Positions 1-9,566 of a stretch of DNA of 27,508 bases are shown piece after piece. Location: the NCBI GenBank assembly GCA_020650975.1, contig JAIPMN010003633.1:6679-34186 (forward strand). Reading direction: 5' to 3'. Within the stretch, counting starts at the first letter, position 1. Every line of letters starts with the position of its first letter. A program made the translations under genes and the position numbers. The notes under the pieces were generated by a model. It saw nothing but the letters and a program-made list of their open reading frames with translations. It searched no databases and was not told where the DNA came from. The DNA is from Apostichopus californicus (Eukaryota > Echinodermata > Holothuroidea > Aspidochirotida > Stichopodidae).

Positions 1-207
1 AGTTTCTCTGAGTTTTTTTGCTTTTGCAGACATGCTGTGACCAAGAGTGGTGGGTGGGGGGTTTAGGTCAAACCATTACAGTTACATATTATTGACTCAG
101 GAAGCTGCAACCTGGAGCTCAGTGCCGTCTTATAAAATTTGATTTTTTATTTCAGTTCTATTTCGTTATGGTTCTTTGCCCACTATTTTTATCTCCTACC
201 CTATCAG
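1..207. other. 3' part of the intron upstream of exon 1
   Basis: Non-coding. It is T-rich towards its end, with a pyrimidine stretch and the acceptor CTATCAG just before position 208. No EGF-like or other coding segment is visible here. Confidence 0.7.
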
Positions 208-330
208 ATATGAATGAATGTGACGAATTCCCAATCCGTTGCCCTGCCAACTCAGTCTGTGTCAATCTTCCTGGTAGCCATACGTGCAACTGTCTGGATG
301 GTTATACAATGGATGAAGCTCAGTGCAAAG
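208..330 (+). CDS. Exon 1: EGF-like module, calcium-binding type
   Basis: The exon has 123 nt between acceptor CTATCAG and donor G|gtgagt. It opens with the calcium-binding signature DMNEC; the D comes from a split codon if the preceding exon ends in G. Cysteine spacing is C-x6-C-x5-C-x8-C-x-C-x10-C, and it ends AQCK. Between C3 and C4 it reads CVNLPGSHTC, so Asn is at the usual hydroxylation position, but the expected aromatic is His and the hydroxylation consensus is incomplete. The ATG codon at 210 is internal to the module and is not a plausible start. As in other calcium-binding EGF chains, it could rigidify the link to exon 2. Confidence 0.92.
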
Positions 331-910
331 GTGAGTGTATTTAAACCAAATTATTTCTGGAGCAGGCAATACCTGTAAATAGAATTGCTGCTTGACCATC
401 TCACTAAAACAGAAAAAAATAAAAGTAATTAGGTTGGCAATGCAGTATGGAAAAATAGTGTATGGATAAATATATATATATATCCTTTCACACATTCAAA
501 GGTTAGAAGCTTCACGAAGCATCAAGTCAAGTCAGAATCTGCCTTTTTTTGAGATTATTTAAATCATGAATGTATTGAATGACATCAAACAGCGTCTTTC
601 ATAACTCCCAAAAATATGGCAGATTGTGCAAAATACACACTGCAGAATCCTTCTGTTTGGGAAAATTCTACTATGTTTAGCATGTGTGACAAGGAATGTA
701 GCTCCTTTGTGATTTACAATGTTGTTCTTAATCAAAGTAGAATGTACTTATTAAGAGTAGATGTGATTCTGATAATATCAGTCCCAAAAGGATGTTGTGT
801 CACTACTTCATCTTTGTTCAGTAGCCAAGACTTTAGGCCCTAATTTGTAAAATATTAAATAATGATTGTAGTGATTCTTTACGTCTACTCATAATTTATG
901 TGTTGTACAG
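331..910. other. Intron 1
   Basis: AT-rich and non-coding, with a short TA microsatellite at about 470-483. The plus-strand open frame at 616-843 has no cysteine pattern or splice context and is taken as chance. The acceptor is TTGTACAG. Confidence 0.75.
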
Positions 911-1033
911 ATATCAATGAATGCGCAATGTCACCATGCACTGATCCTAAGAGGGAGTGTATCAACCTCTCCGGTAGTTACTCCTGTGTCTGTAGAGCTG
1001 GGTTCTTCCTTGATCCAAATGGAGAATGTCAAG
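911..1033 (+). CDS. Exon 2: EGF-like module, calcium-binding type
   Basis: The exon has 123 nt and donor G|gtgagt. It starts DINEC, the canonical calcium-binding opening. Cysteine spacing is x4, x6, x8, x1, x11. The segment CINLSGSYSCVC fits the aspartate/asparagine beta-hydroxylation consensus C-x-[DN]-x4-[FY]-x-C-x-C. The same stretch contains the N-glycosylation sequon NLS. It ends GECQ. With exon 1 it forms a tandem pair of calcium-type modules. An overlapping open frame in another register (917-1234) is a shadow. Confidence 0.93.
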
Positions 1034-1052
1034 GTGAGTCTAACACCCTTAT

Positions 1053-1101
1053 ACCTCCTCCCTCTCCCCTCCTGGTATTCAAAGTGGGGGGGGGGGTGGG
1101 G
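1053..1101. other. Pyrimidine tract followed by G-run in intron 2
   Basis: A CT-rich tract (1053-1073) is followed after about 12 nt by an almost pure G tract (1085-1101). It begins 20 nt downstream of the exon 2 donor. The two tracts are partly complementary and could pair in RNA, and the G-run is the kind of sequence that can act as an intronic splicing enhancer. No function is shown by the sequence alone. Confidence 0.6.
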
Positions 1102-1256
1102 ATCACAACCCTTCCATGTGGTTGCCAAATATCTTGTAGGGTCTCCAACAAATTGGAAGATGAAAAGTATTACTGATTCTTGGGGAAACACTGAAAAAAA
1201 TGGTGAATATTACTTTCGAAGTTGGAAAATATGACACCATTAGGTACTAAGCACAA

Positions 1257-1540
1257 TTAATCACACACAAATATCTCAAATATGAGGGGGATACCTCCTT
1301 CCTGTAGACCCATTTATCACAAACAAATATCTCAACTATGAGGGCCATACCTCCTTCCTGTAGACCCATAATAGTCACGTAGAATATCTCAAATATGAGG
1401 GCCATACCTCCTCCTGTAGACCCCATTAATCACATACAAATATCTCAAATATGAGGGGGATACCTCCTTCCTGTAGACCCCATTAATCACATACAAATAT
1501 CTCAAATATGAGGGGGATACCTCCTTCCTGTAGACCCATT
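1257..1540. repeat. Minisatellite, 56-57 bp unit, 5 copies (intron 2)
   Basis: Five head-to-tail copies start at spacings of 56-57 bp (the ATATCTC landmark lies at 1271, 1327, 1384, 1440 and 1497). Each contains a small inverted motif, CTCAAATATGAG, followed by a conserved ATACCTCCTTCCTGTAGACC. Copies 4 and 5 are nearly identical. The rest of intron 2 (1541-1894) is AT-rich without recognisable features. Confidence 0.93.
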
Positions 1541-1894
1541 AGGCAGACAACAATGTCTTTCACTGGAGGGTTGCCAAAATGATCAACGTGATAATTTAGG
1601 TCACCACCAATAAAAGTTTGAATACCCAAGATATTAATATATCCACAGTAACACAGATTATATGAGACAAGTATTGCCTAGTAATGTTCCTTTGGGATTT
1701 ATTCAGAATTTCATTTTTTCCTTTTTTTTGCTTTTCATTTTATTTTATCAGGGACATTATTTAGTGTTTACATAATTTTATGTCTTGGTGAACTTCAAAC
1801 TCCTTACCCCTGGTTTGCAGGTATATAACAAACTGCAAAATCTTAAATGAATCAGAGAAGTGTTTTTTTTAGTCACTCTCCTTGGTATTTTCAG

Positions 1895-2017
1895 ATATAA
1901 TTGAATGCAACGATCCAACCATTTGCACTGGAGAGAACCAAGTTTGTCTCAACAATGAAGGTTCCTATAGATGTGTTTGTGCAGATGGCTTTGACAACAT
2001 TAATGGACAGTGTATTA
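1895..2017 (+). CDS. Exon 3: EGF-like module, calcium-binding variant
   Basis: The exon has 123 nt, acceptor TTTTCAG and donor A|gtaagt. It begins DIIEC, a calcium-binding opening in which the usual Asn is replaced by Ile. Cysteine spacing is x5, x6, x8, x1, x10. CLNNEGSYRCVC again satisfies the beta-hydroxylation consensus, so exons 2 and 3 are the only two modules in the window with this intact site. The final A joins TG of exon 4 to make a Met codon across the junction. Confidence 0.92.
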
Positions 2018-3045
2018 GTAAGTATCAAACCTACCGCTTAAATATATCATCGAATGCAGCTATGTTATTAATTAAAAAAGTGATTGATTTGAAGTTTAGA
2101 TGAAAATTAAGACTAGTAAATATGTAACTGTGCAATGATTCTAATTCATTGGTTTGATTGGGGCCAGGTAATTTTTTTTCAGGGCAAATTAGAAATGGCC
2201 TTGGATTTTCATTGAAATGGCTTGATGCCGTGTAACATTATTCGTCTTTCTATAAGGCACAAAATTTGAAAGGGCACAAGGGCATGTTTTTGAGAGTGAT
2301 AGCAAACATGTACAGAAATAACAGAAAAGAGGAATGTAACACTTTTCCCTGCCATTTAATTCAATATATTCTTATACATCATACATCATCTTGAAATAAA
2401 GGGGGCAAGGCAGGTGTTGCCGTCACTAACATGATTTTTAAGGGCATCACGGCAAGTGGTCGGGGCACCCATGACAGTATGACATTGAATGTGGTTGGTT
2501 AATTTGACCCATGGTTTGAACCAATGTGATTGAGTTCTACATACTCCATCATGATGGACAGCAGTTTGTTTAATGGTCATTTGCGTACTACATTATCAGC
2601 AAAGGTGAGTAGCTTGTAGCCATGTACAGTTTAATACATATAGTGTAATGAGCAGACGTATGGACCATGGTCAACTAATTCTGCATCGCCAATTAAATTT
2701 TTAATTTTTTTTTTATTTAATTTTTTTTGTGGTCACATTATTACTGTGTTCCCAGGAAAATTCTCCTACTGGGACCTAAATATCCAGAAAAGTGCAGTAA
2801 TTACCAAAGGTCTTTTTGAAGAAGTGCAAATTTTGACATCAGGTGTGTGTGTACAGCAAACCAAAAGAATGAAATAATGCAATTTCAAGGAGGCCGGGTC
2901 TTAACATTTGGAATGCCAATTGCCTCTCCAAAGAGTAAAATGTGGAAACCTTTGGGATGTTTTTATGATTTGTAAAATATTTTTTACTGAGATTTGAAAC
3001 CAGTTGTCATGGTTATATTGAACTGTCTTCCTTGTTTCTCTGTAG
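2018..3045. other. Intron 3
   Basis: Non-coding and AT-rich. It holds one member of an old dispersed repeat (about 2181-2340, listed separately). A GGGGCAAGG/GGGGCACCC-rich stretch at about 2400-2475 may belong to the same decayed element. The short minus-strand open frames here show no domain features. Confidence 0.7.
2181..2340. repeat. Decayed dispersed repeat, copy A
   Basis: The 22-nt core at 2198-2219 matches the core at 14281-14302 with one mismatch (GCCTTGGATTTTCATTGAAA against GCCTTAGATTTTCATTGAAA). Looser similarity continues downstream (GCAAGGCAC/AAGGCAC, GTGATAG followed by AAACA, ACAGAAAT). This looks like two old copies of one interspersed family. Boundaries are uncertain and no terminal repeats are visible. 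Confidence 0.45.
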
Positions 3046-3180
3046 TGAATCTGGAGTTTGTCTGTCGTGTTGGCAACAATCCTTGCAGTGATGCTGAAAA
3101 TGAAATCTGCGTCAATGTAAATGGAGCTGCTGTCTGTGAATGTAAGCAAGGCTTCTTTCTACGAAATGGAATGTGTATCG
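3046..3180 (+). CDS. Exon 4: EGF-like module
   Basis: The exon has 135 nt, acceptor TCTGTAG and donor G|gtaagt. The mature segment starts MNLEFVC, so the calcium-binding opening of exons 1-3 is lost. Cysteine spacing is x6, x7, x8, x1, x10. The motif ENEIC before C3 is an early form of the NE-x-C motif that dominates exons 6-15. A purely open-frame reading would start too early, inside the intron at 2994; the acceptor at 3045 sets the true start. Confidence 0.92.
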
Positions 3181-4136
3181 GTAAGTTAATATCTGTTATG
3201 CGTCATACATAACATTACTTGTGTAATTACCTGTGTTCTTAACCAAAGGGAAATGAAAACCACAAATTTTTGTTTATTTTAAGTTAATGGCCTCTGTTCC
3301 TCTCTACCGAACTGACTTTGTAATAATGTAACTTAATTAACTTGGATGACTTTGGTACCTCATAATGGTCTTGAATCTCAAGTTTTTGAAACTGCATTCA
3401 ATGTCTGAAATTGGTCTCCAATCCTTATATCATGCATAATTATATGTTGAAACCTCTAAATTGTCTTCAATCCTAATAAAAGGAACACTTGCATTTTGCA
3501 GGGCCTCCCATTGTCTTAGACAAGCTGCATGCCCTTTGCTTCCCTTTAAAAGAATTTGTAATTTTAAATTTCTTTGTCAAGTTTATGATTATCTTTAATT
3601 GATGAGTGGAAGACCTGATTAAAACCTATATATGCATAATATCTTGTTTAATAAAATCTTAACCTTGGTGATACCATGCAGTTTGGGGAAACTATTCCCA
3701 AAAAAATGTGGATAAGAGACAAATGCAGTAACCTTGGACTTTGTAATTAATTCCAAAATTGCCTAAGAGTCCCTTGACATGTAAAATTCACTGTTAGTGT
3801 ACCTTATACCAGACAGAACCAGTAAAACAATAAGTCAGGCAAACCTGCAACCCATATACTCTTGGAAAGAAGATAGACCGAATGGCTTAAATTGTTAATA
3901 AAGTCAAACACAATAAACATGTTATTCATTCAGTCAGAGATCTGAATGTGATGATCACTTTTCAGTGCAGTTTGATTTTGAAACTATATCACAAAAAAAG
4001 TGTTTTAATGTTAAATTTCTCAGGCACTGATATTGTCAAATACAATACTACTTTTGCATTTACTTGATATGTTTACCAATGAAGTCCAATATCTTGCTCA
4101 CTTTGTATCTTTAATCCCTTTCTCTCTTGGTTTTAG
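3181..4136. other. Intron 4
   Basis: This 956-bp AT-rich intron has no tandem array, inverted-repeat element or coding signal that I can recognise. The acceptor TTGGTTTTAG is preceded by a good pyrimidine tract (CCCTTTCTCTCTTGG). Confidence 0.7.
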
Positions 4137-4268
4137 CTGAGAGTGCATGCAACGCTGACCCTAATCTCTGTACTTCCACCCAGCTGTGTGTGGATACTGC
4201 CCTGGCTGAGTACAGGTGTGACTGTTTAGTTGGCTTCGTCAGAATTGAGCAGATGAACGACTGTGTAG
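4137..4268 (+). CDS. Exon 5: EGF-like module
   Basis: The exon has 132 nt with donor G|gtgagt. It starts AESAC; the A is split across the junction. Cysteine spacing is x6, x5, x9, x1, x12, with a YRCDCLVGF core that recurs closely in exons 19 and 26 (YRCDC and YRCEC). The AES opening is shared with exon 8 and the Ala-x-x-x-Cys opening with exons 6 and 7, marking exons 5-8 as related neighbours. Confidence 0.92.
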
Positions 4269-4953
4269 GTGAGTGGGTGAAGCTCCATCCCAGCATTGGT
4301 GGAAAACAGGGAAGATTAAGGGATACATTTAGGGTTATCACAGATACGATTGGGATAAACATGGCATTCTGTCATGAATTATGTATCATATTTCATGTAG
4401 CTGGGTCTATTGAGTGGGAAATGGGGTGGATGGGAAGAGTGAACCAGCTACCAAAATTAACCTCAAGTTTATATTTCAGGAGTTGCTTTTAAGGAACCCC
4501 ATAGATTCACTTTGGCACAAACAATGTCACATGATGAGTAGGTCAGGTTGAAGCAAATGTTAGACTTTCCTTGTAGGCCAACAAAAACTTTCAAGGTTAT
4601 TCTAACATTTAGGGGGAATAATTGTGAGAGTTTTAACACAGACAGTGACAATATAGTGTCAAAGCAATTAAAGATAAAGTCCTTCCAATAAGAAATTCAA
4701 CAGCATTACCAGATTTTTCCAAATAAAGATTTGCATTGTTTTCTTAATGTGGGAAGAGAGCAGTGCAGGGTATGTTTTGGAGGAAGGGTGATTATGTAAT
4801 AACTGGACAGATAAGGAGGTAGCCCACTTATTTTGTTTGCACCCTATCTTCCTTTTTAATACTGTAAGAATAAAAATATGAAAATAAATCAGATGTTGAA
4901 ATATTTTGATAGTAAATATCAGCTTCTTGTGCCAATTTTTGTTCTTGCTTTAG
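4269..4953. other. Intron 5
   Basis: Non-coding, with no tandem array or transposon ends recognised. Open frames on either strand (for example 4469-4651 minus) show no conserved motif. Confidence 0.7.
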
Positions 4954-5085
4954 CTGCTGATATTTGCACCAGTGATGCCTCTCTCTGTTCATCCAGGCCT
5001 AATGAGGTCTGTGTCAGTTTAGATCTTGGAGCCCATGAATGTGTGTGCAGAGAGTTCTTTGAAATGCTCAATGGAGAATGCACAG
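4954..5085 (+). CDS. Exon 6: EGF-like module
   Basis: The exon has 132 nt, acceptor TTGCTTTAG and donor G|gtattg, which is weaker than most in this gene. It starts AADIC. Cysteine spacing is x6, x7, x9, x1, x10. After C5 it reads REFFEML, so the usual Gly two residues before the aromatic (CxxGF/Y) is replaced by Phe. That Gly normally shapes the C-terminal loop, so this module departs from its neighbours. It lies directly upstream of a long minisatellite. Confidence 0.9.
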
Positions 5086-5111
5086 GTATTGATTTGATTT
5101 CCTATCATTAA

Positions 5112-5725
5112 AGGATGCTATTGCATGCTTAATACTAATTTTATGCTATGATTATTAAAGGATGCTATGCTTGATAATAAAGGTTGCTATGGTTAATATT
5201 AAGAGTCGCTAGGATAAATATAATAGGATGCTATGCAAGATAACAATGGACGCTATGGCTAATATTAAATGATGCTATGGTTAATACTAAATGATGCTAT
5301 GGTAAGTATTAAAGCATGATATGGTTTAATATTTAATGATGCTATGGCTCATTTTAAAGGATGCTATGGTCAATATTAATGGATGTTATGGCTAACATTT
5401 AATGGATGCTATGGCTAATATTTAATGATGCTATGGCTAATATTAAAGGATGTTATGGCTAATATTTAATGATGGTATGGCTAATATTAATGGATGATAT
5501 GGCTAGTATTTAATGATGCTATGGCTAATATTAAAGGATGTTATGGCTAATATTTAATGATGGTATGGCTATTATAAAAAGATGCTATGGTCAATATTAA
5601 TGGATGTTATGGCTAATATTTAATGGATGCCATGGCTAATATTAATGGATTCTATAGCTAATATTTTATGATGGTATGGCTAATACTAAAAGATGCTATG
5701 GTTCAGATTAAAGGATCTCACATGT
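5112..5725. repeat. Minisatellite, about 21-22 bp unit, roughly 28 copies (intron 6)
   Basis: About 600 bp of degenerate copies of GGATGCTATGGCTAATATTA begin 27 nt after the exon 6 donor. Within the array a higher-order unit of 88 bp (four monomers) is visible: the block starting at 5421 repeats at 5509 and is identical for about 60 nt. The flanks of the array are more diverged than its centre, as expected when unequal exchange acts mainly in the middle. The rest of the intron (5726-6148) shows nothing recognisable. Confidence 0.93.
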
Positions 5726-6148
5726 AATATTAAAGAACACTTTGATTAGGATAATGTGAATATTGGTTTAGCAATATGTTTGTGCTGAGTTAAAGCTATT
5801 GTTGTGTCTGCTATTCTTGCAAAGGGTAAATCACTATGTGAAGATAATGTAACATAATGTAATATTCTTGGAATTCATCTGATAGTTAGGGAGGCTTATT
5901 AAAAACTATTGTTTGTTTGTGATCGTTGTGGCAGGATTTAAATGATGTGACTTCTCCAGAAGTTTGTTATCAATCAGGCTAATATACATCATTCTTTGCT
6001 CTTTCATCATGTTAGTCTGTGATAATGATTTAGTTCTTTACATTTTCTCTTCTGAAATTCTGGATCCGTGAGATCAGCTGTGAACTTTCATGTTTAATAC
6101 TATACAGAGCTGTAAAAAACATCTTTCCTTTTTCTCTTAACATGTTAG

Positions 6149-6280
6149 CTGTCGATGTCTGTGTATCTAGTCTGTCATCTCTCTGTGGACTGAATGAGGT
6201 CTGTGAACCTCTCGGCATCGGACAGTTCCAGTGTGTGTGCCAACCAGGGTTTGTTCGGGTCAATGAAAATTCTTGTGAAG
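6149..6280 (+). CDS. Exon 7: EGF-like module
   Basis: The exon has 132 nt, acceptor ACATGTTAG and donor G|gtaaga. It starts AVDVC. Cysteine spacing is x7, x5, x9, x1, x11; the seven-residue C1-C2 loop is the longest in the array. It contains GLNEVC before C3 and the CQPGFVRV turn after C5. The Gln-Cys-Val-Cys-Gln region is a normal EGF C4-C5 core. The donor lies only about 24 nt from the tail of a SINE. Confidence 0.92.
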
Positions 6281-6304
6281 GTAAGATGAACTCTTTAAGA
6301 AGAT

Positions 6305-6558
6305 TTGTATGTATGTATGTATGTATGTATGTATATTAGATCCTCCTGCAAGCAGGATCTCGCGAAGAAGCCTCATTGGCTTATCAAAGCCGCAAGCTGA
6401 CCGAAGTCAGTCTCTTACATTCATATTTAACGTCCATGATTATGAATTGTCAATTGTCAACAACTCTGTAACTGGACGACATACATTAATCTGGGAGTGA
6501 CTCGAACCGGGACCTTATGATTGAAAGGCACCGGCGTTAACCACTGAGCTAACACTCC
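6305..6558 (-). mobile_element. tRNA-derived SINE (minus strand)
   Basis: Read on the minus strand from 6558, the element starts GGAGTGTTAGCTCAGTGG, a tRNA-like head with an RNA polymerase III box A (TAGCTCAGTGG, 6541-6551). A box B follows (GGTTCGAGTCA, 6498-6508). The outer GGAGTG/CACTCC pair resembles an acceptor stem, but the 3' strand of the T-stem is missing, so this is not a working tRNA gene. An unrelated body of about 160 nt follows, ending in an ATAC/TACA microsatellite tail (6307-6336). That layout is standard for a SINE: tRNA head, body, simple-repeat tail. No clear target-site duplication was found. It sits inside intron 7 in antisense orientation to the gene. Confidence 0.82.
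6307..6336. repeat. (GTAT)n microsatellite, SINE tail
   Basis: About seven GTAT units lie where the 3' tail of the antisense SINE would be. They begin 26 nt downstream of the exon 7 donor and are probably prone to length change. Confidence 0.9.
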
Positions 6559-7186
6559 AAAGTTTAGTTCCATTCCATTGCAAAAGAAAGTCTCAAAGAA
6601 GAATACCTTTCATTGAAGAAGTTGCATTATTCTTGTTGGAGAACAAATTTGATTGTTTTGATTTAATATGCATTTGATTGAAATGCCATGTTTAGAAATG
6701 AATGTCATCTGCTAAAGAAACAAATGTGTTTATATAGAGAGCATACACAACATGGGCAATGTTCACTCCGTCATTTAAGATTTCTTCTCTAAATAGATGT
6801 GACGTTACATTGAAGTCGTTTGCCATTGTAACATATGTTTTTTTTATTTGTTTTTTTTTACCACGCTTGGTATCTTTATTGGTAACATTCTTGTGCCATA
6901 TCGAATATATTTGGATACAATAACGTCAAAAACCTTTTACAAGTAATGATAAGTACATACAAAAACAATGATGCATCGTAATTAACTGAACAGTATAGTG
7001 CAATTACTAAATGAGTCTTTTAACTGCTCATAAGAAATAAAAGCTTTGGCTCTTTGCTTGAGTTCTTTCTCAAGTTTAATAGCAAATTTTAACTTATATA
7101 AAAAATCCCTACATCTCATTTCCGTTGTAATTTTTTGTAACATTTATGTAATAACATATGTATTATGGTATTATTATCTCATCAAG
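6559..7186. other. Remainder of intron 7
   Basis: AT-rich non-coding DNA with T-runs at about 6838-6860. No array or element ends recognised. The acceptor is CTCATCAAG. Confidence 0.65.
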
Positions 7187-7315
7187 CTGAGAGCGTATGC
7201 AGTGTGGCGAGTGTTTGCTCTGTTAATGAAGAATGCACAGACATAGCAGGGTCACCTTTCTGTGAATGCATACCAGGATATTCCAGACAAGATGGAGTCT
7301 GTCAAGAAGACACAA
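7187..7315 (+). CDS. Exon 8: EGF-like module
   Basis: The exon has 129 nt, with acceptor CTCATCAAG (a less common AAG) and donor A|gtaatt. It starts AESVC. Cysteine spacing is x5, x5, x8, x1, x10, the compact pattern shared by exons 10, 11 and 13. SVNEEC before C3 and GVCQ at the end mark the first member of the exon 8-15 subfamily. CECIPGY is a typical EGF C-terminal turn. An overlapping frame (7046-7246) is a shadow. Confidence 0.91.
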
Positions 7316-7695
7316 GTAATTTCCATCTTTTTCTGAATTACAGTAACATGTAGCAAGTAATACTGAAGTGATGAGGAGTTATTGGTGTGTTTGAAGTCCA
7401 TTGAGTATAATCAGGTTTCATTGTCTTTAGAAAGGTACAAAACTGTTGTTGTGTTGTTTACAAAACTATAACTAACCCACCCCCCCCCCATTACTCCTCT
7501 TCTCATAGCTCTCTTCCACCCCTTTTTTCTCCACACCTTTCTGTCTTTGTCCTTTCCAGTTTATTCCCTACCCTGTTCCTTTAATCCTCTCTTTGTCCCT
7601 CCACTGTTTATCTCCTACCTCTCCTCTTCCCCTGTTGGTTTCTTTCTTTCTTCTCTCCATCCCTTGTCCACTAATTCCCTTACATCTTTCTCTTT
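7316..7695. other. First part of intron 8: C-run and CT-rich stretch
   Basis: A C-rich run (7476-7489) is followed by about 200 nt dominated by C and T (about 7490-7690). The CT bias keeps an open frame on the plus strand (7547-7840) that is low-complexity and has no domain features. Confidence 0.65.
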
Positions 7696-7830
7696 GTGTT
7701 CACCATGCTCATTAACCTGTCTGTATTCTATGCGTGTTTTTGTTCCTTCTGTTACTGTTACTTGTCATTTAGCCTTTGAAGAAGATCCTGCTAGGATCGA
7801 AACGTCAGGCCAACTTACTTTTACACAATA
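7696..7830. repeat. Dispersed repeat, 135-nt copy 1
   Basis: This matches 25001-25135 over the same 135-nt length with about four or five substitutions and no gaps. It contains a perfect 6-bp hairpin GATCCT-GCT-AGGATC (7784-7798) directly followed by GAAAC. The similarity stops abruptly at both ends, so it behaves as a unit of an interspersed family. Short open frames through it are not conserved as proteins in any way I can show. Confidence 0.88.
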
Positions 7831-8576
7831 CTATAACTGAACTAACAGCCAACTGGAAAGGTTGTCATCATAATTAATTTTAGAGTATCCCTCTCATTAT
7901 GTCTATTCATGATTAACGTCTATAATTGTTTTGAAACCACATTCCACTTTCTTTTGTTTAGTAATGTATGTAAGAAACCACCAATGAAAGTTGTAGAGTT
8001 ACCATACTATAATCTATAGTCATTTAGCTTCCATTTGGGCAAATAGCAATTTATGAGGTAGATGAATATATTGTGTTGTGAGATACGGGAAGTTCTAGGG
8101 GTGTCTAATACATACATGATCACCAAAATGCAAAGTTGTTCTGGATAATCCTACAGAAATCTAAGTAAACAATCTCAGTTAAAGTTTCAGAATATTCCCC
8201 TCCCCCTTTCCCATTCCAAATTTGGGCACACTTGATTTCTTAACAGCTACATATATTTAGTTTTTAACTTCTTTGAACTCATACCATTGATGTGTTCCTA
8301 GTTTTAATAACGCATGAATATTTTGTCTCTCTATTGATTTGTGTTTCATAACAATTGTTTTACATTTTGATTACATAAAATAACTTAGGAAACTATCGTT
8401 AATATTATAAAAACATAGATTATTACAATTTAAAATAACTGTTGGCGATTAACAGACTTAAAAAAAGTGATTAAATTATTCATAAAATAAATAAATTGTC
8501 CTTGGAATGATGTGACATGTGTGCTCTTCATATGATATTTTTTGTCTTAATGTTGATCTCTTTTATCCCAATCCAG
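7831..8576. other. Rest of intron 8
   Basis: AT-rich non-coding DNA with no recognisable array or element. The acceptor TTTTATCCCAATCCAG has a fair pyrimidine tract. Confidence 0.65.
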
Positions 8577-8714
8577 TTCAAAATCCCTGTATAAGCATGC
8601 CAGACATTTGCGTTGCCAACCAAGATTGTATTTTCCGTGAGGCTAGTGGGTCCATTGTTTGTGTCTGTACAGAAGGTTATGTTGACGTTGGTGGAGTCTG
8701 TCAGCTTCAGGGTG
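8577..8714 (+). CDS. Exon 9: EGF-like module
   Basis: The exon has 138 nt and donor G|gtgagt (an in-frame GT three bases earlier is less consensus-like). It starts IQNPC; the Ile codon joins A of exon 8 to TT here. Cysteine spacing is x6, x5, x10, x1, x10. It ends GVCQLQG, and the CQL ending recurs in exons 10 and 11. The minus-strand open frame over the same region is a shadow. Confidence 0.91.
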
Positions 8715-9440
8715 GTGAGTATAACATGCTTACATAGCTCTGCCTCAATGCGGCACATTAATTATAAAGCATTTCAGCTCACATGTTAGAGGAGTAAAGG
8801 AGACATTTTTAAGCATGGTACCAGATTATTTCAATAACCTTCCCTTGAACTATGAAAACTAACATTACAAACAACAATCGTTAGCGAATGTTCATAGAAG
8901 TTTCACTTTTGTGACCGCTTAAATTTTTTTACCATCACAAAGTCAAATCCAGTTTTCTGTCTGAGAAATATTTCAGGAAAATTAAGGTTACATACTATTT
9001 CTTTTTTCATCTTTAAGCTTCATTTCAGTTTGGTTCATGTTCTATTAAAAGGGCATGGGTGTACATTCATGCCGTGATATTTAATTGATTATAATAAATG
9101 ATTTTCAATTAATATGTTCAGTTTATTAATCACTACATTCCAACTGAACCAATGCATATTAATTTAAGTTAATTCGTTTATTGTACACTAGAGAAAATTA
9201 GTCTAGTGCAAATATAAATAAATAAATATAAGAATTATTATATGATATCAAATTCATCACTTCCCTAAAAATGAATAATTTGCAAATAAATAATTGGAAC
9301 AAATTCATCAATAACTTGTGACCCAAGTTTAATAATTGAAAAATAGCATTTATCTTGAGTTTTAGTATCCCTATGTAACTCTGTGTACTGTATTTGATGT
9401 GTGTTTGATTCACCATTTGATTCACCATTTGTCTAACCAG
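8715..9440. other. Intron 9
   Basis: AT-rich non-coding. Just before the acceptor is an exact tandem duplication of 12 nt, GATTCACCATTT (9407-9418 and 9419-9430), so the duplicated unit abuts the 3' splice site GTCTAACCAG. Nothing else recognised. Confidence 0.75.
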
Positions 9441-9566
9441 TTACCAATCCGTGTGATGATCCTAATCGCTGCAGTACCAATGAACGCTGTACGGAAATGG
9501 CAGGTTTGGCAGTGTGTGATTGCATTGATGGCTACAGCTACCAGAATGGAGTCTGCCAACTGACAG
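9441..9566 (+). CDS. Exon 10: EGF-like module (no internal start codon, easily missed)
   Basis: The exon has 126 nt, acceptor CTAACCAG and donor G|gtaaaa. The module starts VTNPC and runs with spacing x5, x5, x8, x1, x10. It contains STNERC before C3, CDCIDGY after C4, and NGVCQL at the end. It has no upstream in-frame ATG, which is why ORF-based calling overlooks it. It fits exactly between exons 9 and 11 in phase and sequence, sharing the NPC opening with both. Confidence 0.92.

Noticed and set aside
917..1234. Alternative-frame reading across exon 2
   Set aside because: The EGF frame with six cysteines and correct phase explains the exon; this frame is a shadow running into a G-run.
6494..6558. 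A tRNA gene on the minus strand
   Set aside because: Boxes A and B are present, but the T-stem 3' strand is missing and the sequence continues into a SINE body and tail.
7547..7840. A 97-codon plus-strand frame
   Set aside because: It is low-complexity CT-rich sequence running into a dispersed repeat, with no start or splice evidence.
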